Source: a virus
IMG/VR virus record: IMGVR_UViG_3300025711_000251
Location: 1-54,457 of that record
Length of the DNA stretch: 54,457 bases
Direction: 5' to 3' (one strand)
Part shown: positions 53,346-54,457 of the stretch, one piece after another
Layout: the number at the start of each line of letters is the position of its first letter
Position numbering within the stretch: the stretch's first letter is position 1
Position numbers and translations under genes: made by a program
Notes under the pieces: generated by a model
Database searches by the model: none
Told to the model about the DNA's origin: nothing
What the model saw: the letters and a program-made list of their open reading frames with translations, nothing else

Positions 53346-54457
53346 TGGCGCCGCGCCCACGCAACAAATCAAACCGGGGTCTTCCCCAGAACCTGTACGT
53401 CGATGAGCGCCGCGGCACCTTCCGTTACCGGCGCCCTACCGATGGAAAGTGGTTTCAGTTCGGCGCTGACCGGCTCAAAGCTATCGACGCCGCGAAGCAA
53501 CTGAACCTGGCGTTCCTCAAAGGTGCCGACCTGGTCGGTGCCGTGCTGGGCGAAACCTCCGACCTGTTCACAGCCTTTCTGGACCTTTACGAATCCAAGA
53601 TCCTGCCCGAGCGGGAGCTGGCAAAAGGAACCTTGGGGCTGTACGCCGTGCACTTCCGGCGCTTCCGCAAGGCCTTCGAGGGCAAGGCCGTTGACCAGAT
53701 CACCATTCGGATGATTGCGGAGATGCTGGACGCACTGACGCCGCGCACGGCAAACCAATGCCGGGCGCTGCTGATCGACATCTTCAACCACGCGGCATCA
53801 AAGGGTCTGTGCCCGGACAACCCCGCGGCGAGCACCATCAACCGAATTGAGAAGAAGCAGCGCAAGCGCCACACCGAGGAAGGGTTGAAGGCCATCAGGG
53901 CGAAAGCGCCAGCATGGCTCAAAAACGCCATCGACCTGGCGCTGATCACCGCCCAGCGGCGGACAGATATTCTAGATATGAAGTTTGAGGATGTGCGGGA
54001 CGGGTTCTTGTATGTCGTCCAGCAGAAGACGGCCAAAGCCAGCGATGCAGCCTGGATTCGGTTCCGGGTGACACCCGAGCTGCAGGCTGTGATCAGCCGT
54101 TGCCGGGACAACGTGGCATCGCCCTACCTGGTGCACCGCCGGCCGGATCGCCTGAAACAGAAGCAGGCGCAGACGAAAGAGCACTGGACCAAGATCGAGG
54201 AGCGATATTTGACGCGGGCATTTAAGGCTGCCCGGGAGGATGCGGGATGTTACTCGGACTGGTCCGACGAGGAGATGCCTGGCTTCCACGAAGTGCGGGC
54301 GCTGTCCCTTCACCTGTACAAAAAAGCGGGCAAGGATGGCCAGAAGATCGCCGGCCACGCCAGCGAGGAGATGACAAAAAACTACCAGCGAGACCACGCC
54401 GAGGTGGTCTGGTCCGACGCTATTCCAGACCTCGATATCAGCGAATTCGCGGGTTAG
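53345..54457 (+). CDS. int: tyrosine integrase
   Basis: 370 residues. N-terminal arm-binding domain (NLYVDERRGTFRYRRPTDGKWFQFG, 16-40), core-binding domain (about 72-165) and catalytic domain with Arg206 (TAQRRTDI; Arg205 adjacent), Lys228 (QQKTAK), His315-x-x-Arg318 (HEVR), His338 (AGHAS) and nucleophile Tyr347 (KNYQRD). All catalytic residues are present, so it should be active. It points towards the expected intact tRNA-Pro gene, and its stop is the last codon of the window. Confidence 0.95.
   Translation: MAPRPRNKSNRGLPQNLYVDERRGTFRYRRPTDGKWFQFGADRLKAIDAAKQLNLAFLKGADLVGAVLGETSDLFTAFLDLYESKILPERELAKGTLGLYAVHFRRFRKAFEGKAVDQITIRMIAEMLDALTPRTANQCRALLIDIFNHAASKGLCPDNPAASTINRIEKKQRKRHTEEGLKAIRAKAPAWLKNAIDLALITAQRRTDILDMKFEDVRDGFLYVVQQKTAKASDAAWIRFRVTPELQAVISRCRDNVASPYLVHRRPDRLKQKQAQTKEHWTKIEERYLTRAFKAAREDAGCYSDWSDEEMPGFHEVRALSLHLYKKAGKDGQKIAGHASEEMTKNYQRDHAEVVWSDAIPDLDISEFAG

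Overview
The window is one essentially complete, integrated lambda-type siphophage genome (about 54 kb, high G+C) in what is most likely a Pseudomonas chromosome, probably the putida/fluorescens group. This host call is inferred from a DUF1654 protein, a DUF2280/DUF4055 packaging pair, two SOS boxes of the LexA type, a tRNA-Pro(GGG) integration target and small-gene families I associate with Pseudomonas prophages. No database search was possible, so family names rest on motifs, length and gene order.

Ends. Positions 459-508 hold only the 3' half of a tRNA-Pro(GGG) on the minus strand, followed by its terminator (415-442). The tyrosine integrase ends at the last base of the window. This is the usual result of integration into a tRNA 3' end, and the intact tRNA-Pro should lie just beyond base 54457. 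The 1-458 flank carries a palindrome and spacer also found at 50352-50412, which suggests that a second, decayed element sits to the left.

Minus strand, read right to left from the immunity region: Cro-like repressor, CII-like regulator, Rha, an O-like replication protein containing five iterons (probable origin), a P-like partner, a winged-helix protein, NinB, NinG and a Q-like protein. A late promoter and two terminators follow. The late transcript then carries a Com-like zinc-finger gene overlapping a colicin M-type bacteriocin gene, a lipoprotein that looks like its immunity protein, an initiator-type tRNA, three small membrane or lysis genes, an Acb2-type anti-CBASS protein, a metallopeptidase, terminase, portal, head, capsid and neck genes, the tail operon (tube protein, G/GT chaperone with a -1 frameshift, tape measure, M, L, K, I, J), tail fibre genes, endolysin, nested Rz/Rz1 spanins and a two-gene SOS operon.

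Immunity region (36.5-39.3 kb). The S24-type repressor lies between two operator clusters built on TTTAGC-N5-GCTAAA. One overlaps the leftward promoter at about 36.53 kb, the other the rightward promoter at about 39.26 kb. Between them lie a low-GC pair of cargo genes (zinc ribbon, and coiled coil with a C-terminal membrane anchor) and a LexA-controlled DUF1654 gene.

Plus strand (39.6-54.5 kb). After a structured leader come many small overlapping genes, an ERF/YqaJ-exonuclease/SSB recombination module, a PAPS-reductase-like protein, a C5 cytosine methyltransferase, a Lar/MazG-like fusion, further small genes, an excisionase-like protein and the integrase. Two small genes in this arm (47260-47505 and 49071-49343) run backwards, as moron genes do.

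The most interesting points are the Com-bacteriocin-immunity cassette, the Acb2 homologue, the initiator-type phage tRNA, a three-copy hairpin element that always lies in the sense of local transcription, iterons inside the O-like gene, and a repeated intergenic module in front of the plus-strand cargo genes.
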